64,000 bases of DNA from Vibrio tubiashii (GTDB lineage Bacteria > Pseudomonadota > Gammaproteobacteria > Enterobacterales > Vibrionaceae): positions 62,001-126,000 of the forward strand of contig NZ_CP117031.1 of assembly GCF_028551255.1 (NCBI RefSeq). The letters are read 5' to 3'. The notes under the pieces are model-generated. The model had not been told where the DNA came from. It made no database searches and worked only from the letters and a program-made list of their open reading frames with translations. This document shows, in pieces, positions 44,417 through 53,641 of this stretch. The translations under genes were made by a program, and so were the position numbers. Every line of letters starts with the position of its first letter. Position 1 is the stretch's first letter.

Positions 44417-46407
44417 CAGTTTACCTTAGCAATCGCCCCTTGTATTTGTACCATTGCTCCCGCTTTTACCTGAGTACTCAGACTACCGTTAATCGAAACA
44501 AGGCTGCCTTTGAGATCGGCTTTGCCCTGTGCTTCTAAAGCCAACATCGTGGCCTTAACTTCCGCCTTCGATTTGCCCGCAATCGAGACTTGCGGAGCAT
44601 CAATCTTTATCCCGCTCGCACTGATTTCTATTTTGCTTCCACCGACACTGAGTTCAATTTTACTCTTACCCGTAATAGAGACCTGTTGACCGTCAACAGA
44701 AACGTTCGACTTTGCCTCAAGAGCAATATTGGACGCCGCTTTTAGTGCCAAGTCTTGACCACTATCGCCCGTCCAGTTTTGTTTGCTTTTAGCCACCAGC
44801 GTTTGCTCTGTTTCTATCGTGATCCCTTCTTTGGCTGCCATAGCGACCGTCTTTTCCACCTGAGTCGTTTTTGAGCCTTTAATCGAGGTTAGGCCATCGT
44901 TTGTCACCTCAATCTCAAAATCTTTTTCGGCATGCAAATACACGTGCTCTTTGTCTTTTTGGTCATCAAAACGCAGTTCATTGCCCTGTTTACTGCTGCC
45001 GTTTGGTGTAGTTCGAGTTTTGATGCCACTTTGAGTCGCAGAGCTGTATGGAGGGGTACTATTCTGGTGATAAAGCGAGCCAGTGATCACAGGACGATCC
45101 GGATCGCCATCAATATATTGAACGAGAACTTCGTCACCCACGCGAGGCGTGAATTGCGCTCCGAACCCCTTACTGGCCAAGCTTTGAGACACCGGCAACC
45201 AGCACGAACTATTCTCGTCCTCTTTGCCATTGCGATCCCAATGAAACTGCACTTTCACACCGCCCAATTTGTTGCGATAGATCTCCTCGCCACTAGGACC
45301 GGTCACCGTGGCGGTATGCAAACTGTGTACACGCGGTTTTGTCGGTATTTCTGGTCGATAAGTCACCGAAGTAGGAATGCAGGTAAACTGATTGCGATAC
45401 GTTAGGTCGCTGCGGGACTCTTCACTTGCAATTTGATACGTAATCTTAGTCACCAGATATTCTTGGTTCATAGATTTCAATGGATGCTCGCTGAGAGTAA
45501 ATTTAGACCCACACACCAACGCAGTAATGGTCGACGACGCTTGCGATGCCAATTTGTCGCAATCTAACGCCTCCATCTGACGTTTGGCGGCGTCACGCGC
45601 TTCTGCTTTTGAATCATGACCATAAGCATAGCCTTGTCGTGATAATGTTTTTAGTGACGCTTCGCTGGCGGTCTGACGTTCGCCGCTATCAAAAACATCC
45701 CCTTTCGCCTGATGATGGTCAGCAAAAGACACGGTCGACGTACCCACACGGCGCAAATCACTCCAATGGCTGATCATACGATTCGATTCACGCGCTCCCA
45801 CTTGATAACTCAGTGTTGGCGCCGCGATCTTTTTAAAACGCTGGTTGGTATCCCCGACGCAGACCAAGGGCTTACCCGATGAGTGCTGAGTGTGATAATG
45901 CCACCCCTCACTGGCGAACAAACGCTGAATAAAGGCTTGATCCGACTCATCCAGTTGGACACAATATTCGTGTTTTTTTCCGCTGCCAGACACATTAAAA
46001 CGAAAAAAGCCTTTTAAGTCAGCTTGCCTAAGTATGTCTTCAACAATCTGCTTTGTCGTCATGTTTTGAAAGATTTGACGACTGCCGCGATGCGCGAGAA
46101 TAGAAAGCGGATCAACCATTTCTAATTGATAAAAGTACTGCTGTTTTTCTTTGCTGAACCCTGTGAACTGGATTGAGTTACATAACCCCGTGTAGTGAAA
46201 CTTCTCTTCTGCTTGTGAATAGATCACCCGCACTGCTTTACCGAGGTTTTTAACATTCACTTCTGCACTGGCGACCAGCGATAGAACAAACCTAGATCCA
46301 AGCGACACGGTCTCATCTCCGGTGAGATGAGTGACGATGTAATCCTCATTGTCCGATAACGTCGCTATAAGTGGGCGAGATTGATGTTGTATTGTGTTAC
46401 TGCTCAT
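44416..46407 (-). CDS. vgrG: VgrG spike protein (TssI)
   Basis: About 663 residues from an ATG at 46407. The gp27-like base (first ~370 residues) is followed by the gp5-like OB fold (KLGGVKVQFHWDRNGKEDENSSCWLPVSQ) and a beta-helix spike of alternating short repeats (SKIEISASGIKIDAPQVSIAG). It ends at the spike with no additional enzymatic domain, so it is a non-evolved VgrG that must carry effectors through partners. It lies directly after the 633-residue gene, which makes that gene product a cargo candidate. Confidence 0.95.
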   Translation of the reverse strand: MSSNTIQHQSRPLIATLSDNEDYIVTHLTGDETVSLGSRFVLSLVASAEVNVKNLGKAVRVIYSQAEEKFHYTGLCNSIQFTGFSKEKQQYFYQLEMVDPLSILAHRGSRQIFQNMTTKQIVEDILRQADLKGFFRFNVSGSGKKHEYCVQLDESDQAFIQRLFASEGWHYHTQHSSGKPLVCVGDTNQRFKKIAAPTLSYQVGARESNRMISHWSDLRRVGTSTVSFADHHQAKGDVFDSGERQTASEASLKTLSRQGYAYGHDSKAEARDAAKRQMEALDCDKLASQASSTITALVCGSKFTLSEHPLKSMNQEYLVTKITYQIASEESRSDLTYRNQFTCIPTSVTYRPEIPTKPRVHSLHTATVTGPSGEEIYRNKLGGVKVQFHWDRNGKEDENSSCWLPVSQSLASKGFGAQFTPRVGDEVLVQYIDGDPDRPVITGSLYHQNSTPPYSSATQSGIKTRTTPNGSSKQGNELRFDDQKDKEHVYLHAEKDFEIEVTNDGLTSIKGSKTTQVEKTVAMAAKEGITIETEQTLVAKSKQNWTGDSGQDLALKAASNIALEAKSNVSVDGQQVSITGKSKIELSVGGSKIEISASGIKIDAPQVSIAGKSKAEVKATMLALEAQGKADLKGSLVSINGSLSTQVKAGAMVQIQGAIAKVN

Positions 46408-46475
46408 ATGTACTTTAAACCACTGATTCAATCATAGTTAGGCGGACATCCATTTCCGCCATCACAGGTCTGCGA

Positions 46476-48377
46476 TTAAGCCGTATGGGGCTGAACCGCG
46501 AGCAACCCTGCAGGAGACGGCCCCGCCTTACGGCGAATCGCGTTAGCTCTTTTGAGTCGCTTACCCTTCTTCGAGAAAGCTTTCTTAGCCTCTTTCTCCC
46601 GCTCCGCGTTAGCCTGGACTTCTCGAGCATCATTATCGATATCAATAGCAGCTTGCAGAACGTCGTCGTCATCCATGTGCAAGTGATCTGTCACGCCCAA
46701 CGTCTTTAAGTATTGATCAAGCACATGTTGATTGGGACGAGAGATCTCGTCATGTATCGTAGTAACCTCATTTTGAGTCGATACATTGGTGAAGGTCGGG
46801 ATCCGCCACAGTTCTTCAGCCAATGTTCGATATTCCAGATCAAGATTGGTCATTGCCGTCCTAATGTTGTCTTGACATCGACTAACAGCAATTTGATTGA
46901 CCTGTCGGTTGTATTGAATGTTGGTGATTCGCTTGGTTTGTTGTGAATGAAGACGATGACCTAATTTGTCCCAGAGAAGGATTTTCACCAGCATAGGGTT
47001 CACCATGGTACCAAAATCCACACTGCTACCGACACCAACCGTCGCCCCAGCTCCCGCCTTAAAGCTAATATCTCCTGAGCTCTTTACAATGGTTTCAACC
47101 GCAGCCGACACACCGATGCCTGCCGAAACGGAACCCGTCACACTCGCCCCCGCCATTTTAATGCCGCGCGCTTTAAACGAAATGGAGCTGCTGCCTGTGG
47201 CTTTCACGCCCGCAAATGCGCTCGCTCCCGCCTTAAATTTGATTATCTCATCAGACGCAAAATAGTTTGCCGTGTTCGCCGTTGCGACAAACTCGGCCTT
47301 GACGTTTGCTCCTGCAAACAAGTCCGCTTCGTTTTTCATCTCCATGAAGTCACCAATAGTGAGTTCATGTTCAAATTTTAACCTCAACCCAGCCTGAGCC
47401 GCTAAGGAAACATTGACTTCGAGGTCAATGCCTGGGATCAACTGCATCGTTTCAAATGAGTCGTCGCTTGCGTCTTCCTTTTTGTTAACTTCCACCCCTT
47501 TACCTGGCGTGTAATCTTCTGTGTACTTGGTCGACGCTAGTTTACGCCCAGCCTCTTCACCAACCTTTTTGTCGCGAAAACCGGCCGACCCCCCTTGACC
47601 AACCTTGGCATGCACATTGCCCTTAAAGCCGCCACGCGCACCGACCTCCATCGCAAGGTTGATTTTGTTGCGCATTTTGCCAAAGTCCCAGACCTTTTCG
47701 TACGCAAATTTATACTCGGCAAACACGTCGCCCGCGATATCGATTTCAGGTCCGCCCTCCTTCACTGAGCCTTCTGCTTTACTCGAGGTCCCCACATGCT
47801 TTTGAAACAGCTCGTTTAAAGCAGGCCACAGCTCATCATTTTGCTTTAGATGACCGTTGTAGGCATCCACTAAGGCCCCCACTTGGGCATCCAGCAGTTC
47901 AACTTTAAGCACGCCAAGCTCGCCCGAAGCCAGAATACTGTTGCTAGAACGCTCAAGAACGCGATTCTTGTTGTAAAGCATTTGAGAGAAAGTACGGTTG
48001 ATCAATTTGGAACGTACTGATTCCGTTGGCGAACGGTGCGGCTTCACGACCCGCACCAAACTGCCATACCTTTTGGTAACGCGCTGTACAAAAAAATCCC
48101 ACACCGGGTGCTTCGCTACTTCGGCTGCACTATAGGCGCTAGCCTTACCTCCGGATGTTCGATACAGTTCAGCTTCCACCTCCGAGTACACCAGATCAAT
48201 GGCTTTTTCTAAAAACGGCAAAGCGCGCTGCGATTTCTTACACACCGAATACAGATTTGTTAACCAATTTTCAATGGCAATCGCACACCCTAAATTGTCG
48301 TTTAGTTCCCCACTGCTGCTCTTAATTGTTGAGACATCAAAGTCAAGATTCTCGGTCGCAAGCTTTTTCTTTTTCAT
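46476..48377 (-). CDS. uncharacterised T6SS-locus protein, candidate effector (633 aa)
   Basis: The protein has 633 residues and no signal peptide. A helical N-terminal part (about 1-215) is followed by a long glycine/alanine/lysine-rich middle (about 235-475) with repeated short units such as DISFKAGAGATVGVG, SISFKARGIKMAGASV and IKFKAGASAFAGVKA. The helical C-terminus ends in a strongly basic stretch (KKAFSKKGKRLKRANAIRRK). I do not recognise a family. Its place between the kinase and vgrG genes is typical of effectors or effector carriers. No adjacent immunity gene is obvious. It starts inside the end of the kinase gene (35-base overlap). Confidence 0.6.
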   Translation of the reverse strand: MKKKKLATENLDFDVSTIKSSSGELNDNLGCAIAIENWLTNLYSVCKKSQRALPFLEKAIDLVYSEVEAELYRTSGGKASAYSAAEVAKHPVWDFFVQRVTKRYGSLVRVVKPHRSPTESVRSKLINRTFSQMLYNKNRVLERSSNSILASGELGVLKVELLDAQVGALVDAYNGHLKQNDELWPALNELFQKHVGTSSKAEGSVKEGGPEIDIAGDVFAEYKFAYEKVWDFGKMRNKINLAMEVGARGGFKGNVHAKVGQGGSAGFRDKKVGEEAGRKLASTKYTEDYTPGKGVEVNKKEDASDDSFETMQLIPGIDLEVNVSLAAQAGLRLKFEHELTIGDFMEMKNEADLFAGANVKAEFVATANTANYFASDEIIKFKAGASAFAGVKATGSSSISFKARGIKMAGASVTGSVSAGIGVSAAVETIVKSSGDISFKAGAGATVGVGSSVDFGTMVNPMLVKILLWDKLGHRLHSQQTKRITNIQYNRQVNQIAVSRCQDNIRTAMTNLDLEYRTLAEELWRIPTFTNVSTQNEVTTIHDEISRPNQHVLDQYLKTLGVTDHLHMDDDDVLQAAIDIDNDAREVQANAEREKEAKKAFSKKGKRLKRANAIRRKAGPSPAGLLAVQPHTA

Positions 48378-49035
48378 ACACTTTCCTATCGCTGATTCGC
48401 GTACACAAACGCTGAGCTAAGCGCTCCAATTCTGTACGTCTTGTATAGTCACGCTCCAACGGCATGACTTGCTCGATGATTTTGTTAAGCGAATACCAGT
48501 CATCTCTCGCCTCGACCCGCCCCTCTCCATTGAGCTGTGCCGACGAAGCAAACATGGGGGTTCCTTGCCAGTGACGGAATGTTTCACGGCGGGTGCCCAT
48601 GCGATGACTGGCACCAAAATCAATCAAGCGCACTTGATGATTCTTAGGCACATAGAGCAGGTTCGATGGTTTAATATCGCCGTGCACCCACCCTCGGTGG
48701 TGACAGTGCTCAATGGCCGAAATAATACGTGGCAATATGGCAATAAACGTCGGAAGATCCGCTGAGGTAAACTGGCTTAGCGTGACGGCGCACGGGTCAT
48801 ACGACAGTCGTAAAATTCCATGAGACCAGTCGACGCCTAACACCTCTTGAACGCACGCTCCCTGACAATCAATCAAGGCCGAGTATTCCCGCGCCAGCTC
48901 GGCTGGCGCGGTAAACTGCTTGATATACTCGTGGGGTGTCTCATGACAGTACCGAGTTTGGTGCCCGGCGGGCACTCGGAGAGCATTACGATTAACGAAC
49001 GCTCTTCCTTGATTTATCGCCCTTTCCATTGGCAT
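48343..49035 (-). CDS. short Ser/Thr protein kinase of the T6SS locus (PpkA-like)
   Basis: The protein has 230 residues. The C-lobe is complete: catalytic loop VHGDIKPSN (117-125, Asp120), DFGASH (139-144), and the activation-segment end GTPMFASSAQL with RDDWYSLNKI. The N-lobe is short: a possible ATP-anchoring Lys39 in YIKQF exists but no glycine-rich loop is seen. There is no membrane segment or periplasmic sensor as in full PpkA. T6SS kinases phosphorylate FHA proteins to trigger assembly, and an FHA protein is encoded at 55425 in this operon. It starts 2 bases after the tssM stop. Confidence 0.82.
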   Translation of the reverse strand: MPMERAINQGRAFVNRNALRVPAGHQTRYCHETPHEYIKQFTAPAELAREYSALIDCQGACVQEVLGVDWSHGILRLSYDPCAVTLSQFTSADLPTFIAILPRIISAIEHCHHRGWVHGDIKPSNLLYVPKNHQVRLIDFGASHRMGTRRETFRHWQGTPMFASSAQLNGEGRVEARDDWYSLNKIIEQVMPLERDYTRRTELERLAQRLCTRISDRKVYEKEKACDRES

Positions 49036-49037
49036 GT

Positions 49038-52000
49038 TTACAACTGCTTAGGCAAAGCGAATTGTGAAAACACCGCCTTGTCCAAGCTCTGATTGGAGTC
49101 TCTCAATGAGAACTCCAGACCAATCTGGTTACCATCAAGGTCATAATTCAGAGTTCGCACCAATCGACTGGTGGTTGCACGACTGCTTCGACTAAACATG
49201 GCTCGAAACAGAGCCCACTGACCCGTAAAGGATTGCCCGGCCAGACGATTGTCTCCGTTGAAAAACTCAGCGCTAAGATGATCGTCACCGCCGAGCGAAG
49301 GCCACGTCACATCACGCCATACCCGTGGACCATGTCGGTAGCTAAAGAGTGTTTGGGCATCTCGTAAACGAAACTCCGTGACATCTGTACTCATTGATTG
49401 AGCTTTTAAGCCAATCGTTAATGCCATTTCTCCCCCAGATGATCCGAAGAAGATACGCGTAATTTGTCGCGTTCTTTCGAGCTGTGCTCGTGTCGAATCA
49501 CTGATCGGTAAGGTCAATCCATCCACTTCATTGATTTTCAGGCGCCCATTATCCCAATACACGAACGGCTTAAGAAATTGGTCAATGTACTGGTCAACCC
49601 GGCCACTGGGTTTAAAGAAGGCACTGAAATCATCTAAGTTCACCTCACCCCGGCCATGCTGAGCGAATGGGAAACGCCCTTCAATCGCCGCCGCGTAAAA
49701 TTGATAGACTTGTTCGTCCCACTGAGTGTTCAAATAGTCAGCACTTCCTTGCACTACTTGTCCCCAGACCTGTTCGCTGATGCTTTGCACCCAACTTGCA
49801 ACCTGGCTTGGTGCTTGGCTGCCCGCTAAACGAAACTTCACGATCGGATCACGACTTCCCTGAGCATGAGCCAGTGCATATTCATGAAATGCTTTCCCCG
49901 GATTAGCATTCGTCAACGCCGTATCATAGAAACTGGTCAACTCCGTCACCGCAACAATCAGCTCATCATGAGGGGTCGCCCCTTTTCCGCTTCCGTTGAC
50001 AAACTGAGAGAACGGTAAAAAGGCTTCATTCACCACAAACGATGGCTGGAGTCTAAGTAGCTTGTCGCCTACCGCGCGATTGATTTTGTTGGCTTTGTTG
50101 AGCACTTTCTTGGCTTTTTTCAGCCCCAACTGACTGGCTACCCGTTTTTGTCCTTTGGTATCTGGTTGCTCTTCAACCGCAAGTGTTGTGTTGACGACCA
50201 CCGCTTCCATAACATCCAGCAATGGGCTGCTGGCCGGTGTCCTCACATTGCGCAGGACGTAGTTTAGCTCCGCGGCATCGGCAAAAGGCTTCACCTCAAT
50301 GTTATTGACCATTTCTTTCCAGTAATAGACATAGTCGGCAAAGTACAACCTTTGGATCTGCTTACTCAGTTCCGTGAGTTCCACGACAGAGGCCCCGGAC
50401 ATGTCGCCCTGGATCGCTTTGAACTCGCCCATCAGCTCTCTCAACAAAGGAGATTTAGCCGTCAAGTCAAGCTTGCCATACCCTTGCTTGGTAAAAACCT
50501 CTGGTACTAAGTAGCCATGGAAACCGGTAGAGAACGTAAACAGGCTATCGAACTTTTCACCCAATTGTCGGCGCAGATCCACCTGTGTGCGGTATTGGGG
50601 CATGCTTTTAATCCGCGCATAGATCAAACGTTCGGGCGACAACCCTTCCAAATTATTGGTCGCAACGGCGATCAGCTCTTGATTTGGCACTAACTGTTGG
50701 TCGTAATCGCCACTGAACAAATCTTCGATGAGCAGAGAGAGTTGAGCCAACTCATCTGAAGATAATTCCCCCTGATCTTTCAGAATATCCACTAGATACG
50801 CTTGCAGCTCTTCTATGTTGAGCTGGTCGCGGTCAAACAACATTTGGTAGTAACGCAAAATTTCAAAGATTCGGCTTGGATTACCCAAATTGACGTATAC
50901 ATACAACTCGCTACTGATCAATTCTTCTAACTTCGGTAACAAGATTTGATGAAGCTGTTTTTCGTACGTTTTGTAGATGGTTTCTGCCGTTTCACCTTGT
51001 TTGATACTGACGAGCTTATGCCAAGGTTTAGGTTGGATACCAGCAATCACAACGTCGCCCAACTCAACCAAGACCGCCACCAAATCAGACATTGAATAGT
51101 CTTGGCTTAATGCTTGGATATCCGACTGGTAGAAACGAATCTGAGAGATAGCTGCACTGCGCCAGTTTTCATCCGCCGTCCAGTTATCCCTTAACTTCAG
51201 GCCTCCAATCACCATTAACGCCATGATTGAGACCAAGATCGCTGAACGAAAAGCCAAATATCCCGCATGTCGCCACTCGTTGACGCCCACCAGATTTTTC
51301 TCTGGAAGTATGACTTTACTGAAGATTCGCTGCGTAAAGTAGCCACGACGACTCGGTTGCTGCTCTTTGGTCTCGAGGCGATTGAACTCTCCGCGCTCCG
51401 CGACAGAGTGAGTTAACAAGTCATGCTTGATGCCTTTTTGCCCCGATGACATTAAATAAGCGCCACGGAGCCAAACCGCTTCACGCACACGGTTCTCTCG
51501 ACCGATCTCGCTCAGAAGCTCATTGATCCGCTCAAACACAATTCTCAACTGATAAGGCCAAGCGAGTATCGCTTCCGCCTTGTCCACATTGGCATTATTG
51601 AGTTGTTCAAACTGTTGCAAGGCCAGCGCCTCAATCAGCTTGTGACTCTGTTGCTCAAAGTCATGTTTGTCATAGCGGCGTGACACATCATAGTCACAAG
51701 TAATGCCGAAAGGGTTTTCAGAATCACAAGCAGTAAAGCCTTCAAAGAAATCGATGAAATCCGCAATGCCATCGGCTTTAGAAAAAGCCATATAGACGGG
51801 CAGAACCAGATCCAGTGCCCCTCCCATTGATAAAATGGCTTCCTGGTAGATCGCCGCTAACTTTGAACGTTCTTTATTGTCCGTTACGACCAAACGCTCA
51901 CAACCAATCACCGTTAGGATCCCATTAAGACCTTGGCGAGGACGATACTTTAAAAGCTGTTTGGCAAGAACGCCCCACAACGCATCGTCGATGCCTTCAC

Positions 52001-52487
52001 TATCGAATATGCGATGACCAACTTCGACGACAACCGCGTGATCATTGCTCCAAAAGCGCAGGTACTGCTCGGTATCACTGTCGTGCTCGGTGCGTTCATT
52101 GATCGGTTCAAACCCATTTTGAAGCAAGACCGAACTTTTGGCGTCTTGCTCACCTCCGAGCACCAAGTACCAAGGGAGACGGTATAAACTGTCAAGCTTG
52201 TTGCGCCCTTGCCCCAGTATTTTTTTGACCGCCAGACGAAACAGCTGTTCGATCACTCTGGTGTCTTGCTTCAATAAGACCGACTGATCGTGCTCTTCTG
52301 ACGTCGTTTTAGACTTTGCCCGCTGGCGCCACCAGTAGATCACCGTCACACTCATAATTACCGCGGTAAGGCTCAGCGCGACCCACTTGATCCAAGCCGG
52401 CTGTTCATCAGGTAACCACAACCAAAGTGCAAGCGTCCCCATCAGCGCACTCATCACCACAAATATTGACAATATCTTTTTACCCAT
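49038..52487 (-). CDS. tssM: T6SS membrane-complex protein TssM (IcmF)
   Basis: The protein has 1149 residues. Two N-terminal membrane segments (about 5-25 and 32-53), a cytosolic NTPase-like domain, a third segment (LAFRSAILVSIMALMVIGG, about 408-426) and a long periplasmic region follow the TssM plan. The nucleotide site is degenerate: GGEQDAKSS (111-119) replaces GxxxxGKT, and the Walker B strand reads VVVEVGHR instead of the usual DTAGR type. TssM with TssL and TssJ spans the envelope and anchors the baseplate. It begins one base after the tssL stop. Confidence 0.93.
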   Translation of the reverse strand: MGKKILSIFVVMSALMGTLALWLWLPDEQPAWIKWVALSLTAVIMSVTVIYWWRQRAKSKTTSEEHDQSVLLKQDTRVIEQLFRLAVKKILGQGRNKLDSLYRLPWYLVLGGEQDAKSSVLLQNGFEPINERTEHDSDTEQYLRFWSNDHAVVVEVGHRIFDSEGIDDALWGVLAKQLLKYRPRQGLNGILTVIGCERLVVTDNKERSKLAAIYQEAILSMGGALDLVLPVYMAFSKADGIADFIDFFEGFTACDSENPFGITCDYDVSRRYDKHDFEQQSHKLIEALALQQFEQLNNANVDKAEAILAWPYQLRIVFERINELLSEIGRENRVREAVWLRGAYLMSSGQKGIKHDLLTHSVAERGEFNRLETKEQQPSRRGYFTQRIFSKVILPEKNLVGVNEWRHAGYLAFRSAILVSIMALMVIGGLKLRDNWTADENWRSAAISQIRFYQSDIQALSQDYSMSDLVAVLVELGDVVIAGIQPKPWHKLVSIKQGETAETIYKTYEKQLHQILLPKLEELISSELYVYVNLGNPSRIFEILRYYQMLFDRDQLNIEELQAYLVDILKDQGELSSDELAQLSLLIEDLFSGDYDQQLVPNQELIAVATNNLEGLSPERLIYARIKSMPQYRTQVDLRRQLGEKFDSLFTFSTGFHGYLVPEVFTKQGYGKLDLTAKSPLLRELMGEFKAIQGDMSGASVVELTELSKQIQRLYFADYVYYWKEMVNNIEVKPFADAAELNYVLRNVRTPASSPLLDVMEAVVVNTTLAVEEQPDTKGQKRVASQLGLKKAKKVLNKANKINRAVGDKLLRLQPSFVVNEAFLPFSQFVNGSGKGATPHDELIVAVTELTSFYDTALTNANPGKAFHEYALAHAQGSRDPIVKFRLAGSQAPSQVASWVQSISEQVWGQVVQGSADYLNTQWDEQVYQFYAAAIEGRFPFAQHGRGEVNLDDFSAFFKPSGRVDQYIDQFLKPFVYWDNGRLKINEVDGLTLPISDSTRAQLERTRQITRIFFGSSGGEMALTIGLKAQSMSTDVTEFRLRDAQTLFSYRHGPRVWRDVTWPSLGGDDHLSAEFFNGDNRLAGQSFTGQWALFRAMFSRSSRATTSRLVRTLNYDLDGNQIGLEFSLRDSNQSLDKAVFSQFALPKQL

Positions 52488-52488
52488 C

Positions 52489-53634
52489 TTACTTCTGCGC
52501 TCTTTTGATTGTGGCGTTTAATCCAAAACGAACATTTAGCTCATTCTTCAACTTACGTATGGTTTTGAGGTCTTCACCTGCATCCAGATACAGCTCGATA
52601 CCATGCTCGCTTTCCCGCGTGAATGACTCATACCCCGCTTGGTTAAGCTCAGACGACAACCGAAGGGCATCACTTGGTCGAGAGAACACCGCTAAGATGA
52701 TCTCCCATTCCAATGCTGCGACTTGCTCTTCCTTTTTCTCGTCTTGGAGATCAGGGGTGTCGCTCACTCGACCTAAATCATCATCCGTACTCAAATACAC
52801 CAAATCACTGTTGGATTTCTTGAAACTGACGCCCGACATGTCGATGGCTGAAAACTGTGTCAGCAGCGGTTGACTGCGGCTGTGGTACCAATATTCTGTA
52901 AAGCCATACGCACACCCAAGAAGCAAAAACGTGGCCACCATCGTTTTCGCCATACTGATCATTAGCCACGGCCGTTTCCCTTCCTTTAGCACTGGCGTTT
53001 GAGGCACAGGCATTGGCGTTTCAGAGCGATAGTGGCGAATTAATCCGTAAGCTCGGGCAGTGATGTCATAGAGTTGACTATCATCGCCATGGCGATAGCG
53101 TCCTTTGAAACCCAATGACAGTAAGACATACTGCAACTCAATGAAGTCCACCAGTTTGCCTGGTTGCTGACTCGCTTTTTCCAGCAACACAAAGAAAGCT
53201 TCGCCACCGTTGCGCTGTGAAAAAACTTTGCTCAACAAAGAGTGGTTTTCCCATCGAGCCCGGTCCCCCCACGTGGTATACAGCACGGCTTCATCAAAAG
53301 CGGCGCAGAGTACAAAACAGCTTTTCTCAATCACACTTGGGTGATAGTCCAAGTGCAAACCCCGTAAACGAAACGCCTCGATCGCCCCTAACAGCTGTTG
53401 GCGAAAGCGGTTGATATCTCTCGGAGCGCCTTGACGACGTATGGTGACGAGTATGCCGAGCAGTTCGGTCGCCGCATTCATTAAAGGACTCCCGTAGACC
53501 GTCAGCCCTTCGATTAATCGTTCGGTCCCTGAAGTATCGACATTTGGGGCTTCTCTTCGCTCCCGTATTTGAGGTTGTTCGCTCGCCGTACGTTGAAGGC
53601 GAACCGTTGGCTCTTCGTTGAATAATCCCGCCAT
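52489..53634 (-). CDS. tssL: T6SS membrane-complex protein TssL (DotU) with C-terminal SPOR-like domain
   Basis: The protein has 381 residues. The DotU cytosolic domain (about 40-225) has ERLIEGLTVYGSPL, SCFVLCAAFDEAVLYT and LLSLGFKGRYRHG. One membrane segment (about 230-250) precedes a periplasmic tail whose last 75 residues look like a SPOR peptidoglycan-binding domain (WEIILAVFSRPSDALRLSSELNQAGY and later YLDAGEDLKTIRKLKNEL). This makes it a specialised TssL that can hold the cell wall itself. It lies 7 bases after tssK. Confidence 0.92.
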   Translation of the reverse strand: MAGLFNEEPTVRLQRTASEQPQIRERREAPNVDTSGTERLIEGLTVYGSPLMNAATELLGILVTIRRQGAPRDINRFRQQLLGAIEAFRLRGLHLDYHPSVIEKSCFVLCAAFDEAVLYTTWGDRARWENHSLLSKVFSQRNGGEAFFVLLEKASQQPGKLVDFIELQYVLLSLGFKGRYRHGDDSQLYDITARAYGLIRHYRSETPMPVPQTPVLKEGKRPWLMISMAKTMVATFLLLGCAYGFTEYWYHSRSQPLLTQFSAIDMSGVSFKKSNSDLVYLSTDDDLGRVSDTPDLQDEKKEEQVAALEWEIILAVFSRPSDALRLSSELNQAGYESFTRESEHGIELYLDAGEDLKTIRKLKNELNVRFGLNATIKRAQK

Positions 53635-53641
53635 CTCACAC

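Noticed and set aside
44932..45405. Plus-strand 157-codon frame inside vgrG
   Set aside because: Antisense shadow of the well-supported VgrG gene.
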